In this document: positions 63,117 to 64,000 of the stretch, piece by piece
Layout of the letters: each line of letters begins with the position of its first letter
Position numbering within the stretch: the stretch's first letter is position 1
Source of the DNA: Eutreptiella sp. 'Long Island Sound 2002'
Lineage: Eukaryota; Euglenozoa; Euglenophyceae; Eutreptiales; Eutreptiaceae
DNA length: 64,000 nt
Assembly: GCA_964036045.1 (NCBI GenBank)
Contig: OZ038389.1
Coordinates: 65,917,453-65,981,452, forward strand
Direction: 5' to 3'
Notes under the pieces: model-generated
Database searches by the model: none
What the model was told of the DNA's origin: nothing
What the model saw: the letters and a program-made list of their open reading frames with translations, nothing else
Made by a program: the position numbers and the translations under genes

Positions 63117-64000
63117 CCCACGTGCCCGCGCAGCCGAGACAACGCCGCCACGCCAGCACCAGCACGCACGGATCACCAAGAAAAACGCGCGCACACGCCC
63201 GATGCCCGAACCTGCACCCTCGTTCTCGCTACTTACAGGACCCAGCATCATACGCCCGCCCCCGAGGCCCAGGACCCTCCGCTGTCTCCCACAGCCCTCT
63301 CCCCCGCCTCCGACTCCACAACCTCCACCACCACGACCACCTCATCCACCACCACCACCACGTCCTCATCCAGCACTCCACCCCCCAGGCCGCGGGGGAC
63401 ACCTCCCAAACGGGCCTCCAAACCCGCCCCAACCGCGAGCAGCCCCGCCGCCGCCAAGGCCCACGCCCCGACGAAGCCCACACCCACGACCCAGCCGGCG
63501 CCCAAGACCGCCTCCAAACGGCCACCCAAACCCAAGGGTCAACCCGCAGCCAAGCCCAAACCCAAGCCCAAACCCGGCGCCACGACGGCAGCGCGAGCCC
63601 GGCCCCCCGAGGACGTCCTCTACGACATCCGGCCCCAGCCGTCCCAGGCCCGAAGGCAGCAGCGCCCAGCGCGGCGCCCCCCCACCGTCACCGACGCCAC
63701 CGCCACCACCTTCATGGCGGAGCGCGCCGCGGCCGAAGCGCGACGCACCTCGTCCCGCCACCTCTCAAAGCCCGCACCCCAGGCCCACGGACCGCTCCCG
63801 ACCAAGCCAGAACAACGCCAGGGTCCACCAGCAGCGTCCCCGCCCCCCTACCGGCCCTCGATGACAGCCCACATGCAACGCATGCCCCACTACCGCCGCC
63901 GCCGCGAATCCCCGCCCAACCCCGAGGCGGAGACCGTACGCGCACACCCGCGGGTCCACATCCGCGTGCACCCCCACTCCGCACGCACCCCCACGGAACA
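63117..64000 (+). CDS. Basic Lys/Pro/Ala-rich protein region (3' partial)
   Basis: In the frame continuing from the previous entry, there is no stop from 63117 to the window edge, but no ATG until about 63714. It encodes a Ser/Thr tract, then a histone H1-like KPKPKPKPG segment, then a more ordered part (EDVLYDIRPQPSQARRQQ, TFMAERAAAEARR) and an Arg/His-rich end. The basic tail would suit nucleic-acid binding. Other frames here are open through composition bias only. Function unknown. Confidence 0.4.

Overview
This window looks like nuclear DNA from a repeat-rich eukaryote, most likely a protist or alga. It has one probable host gene with a GT-AG intron, at least two Ty3/gypsy elements, a pol-less LTR element, a Helitron, the 3' half of a LINE, two satellite arrays and several long microsatellites. 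I see no bacterial operons, rRNA genes or CRISPR arrays. The sequence alone does not allow me to name the species.

Layout. (1) 1-2875, + strand: a 5'-truncated multi-RRM RNA-binding protein gene, two exons, intron 316-2344, with a lysine-rich tail. (2) 2876-5600: no recognisable gene; a pyrimidine-rich minisatellite at about 4850-5420. (3) About 5600-10301 and 27198-27960, - strand: one old, decayed Ty3/gypsy element, split by (4) a younger Ty3/gypsy chromovirus at 10302-27197. The younger element has 2.85-kb LTRs, a gag-like first ORF of 1006 codons, capsid, zinc knuckle, protease, RT, RNase H, integrase and a C-terminal chromodomain. Its polyprotein frame is broken by one frameshift and four single stop codons. 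(5) 27968-35480: a (GTGAT)n microsatellite carrying a 6.5-kb element with 259-bp LTRs and no pol, which itself contains a 3.3-kb element with 171-bp inverted ends. (6) 35978-36622: a long (TA)n tract. (7) 37590-40290: about 23 copies of a 114-bp satellite. (8) 40326-50173, + strand: a Helitron Rep/helicase gene with an unusual C-terminal series of SAP, Ulp1-like protease and J domains, broken by two stop codons and a 1.8-kb insertion. (9) About 50515-53130: an 84-bp satellite with higher-order structure. (10) 53928-56067: two small genes, one with paired GRF-like zinc ribbons. They share with the Helitron gene a 25-bp leader motif just upstream of the start codon. (11) From about 56475 to the end, a very GC-rich, proline-rich segment: a LINE truncated just before its RT catalytic box, with RNase H and a C-terminal zinc finger, followed by gag-like ORFs with a RING-like zinc cluster.

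The most interesting section is 40.3-56.1 kb. Five copies of a TACTCTTAAYCGAGTTA-centred motif, all in the same orientation, precede the Helitron gene, a decayed duplicate of its 5' end, a site now followed by satellite DNA, and two accessory ORFs. This suggests a multigene mobile element with a common promoter or leader. Its Rep/helicase carries domains I do not associate with standard Helitrons.
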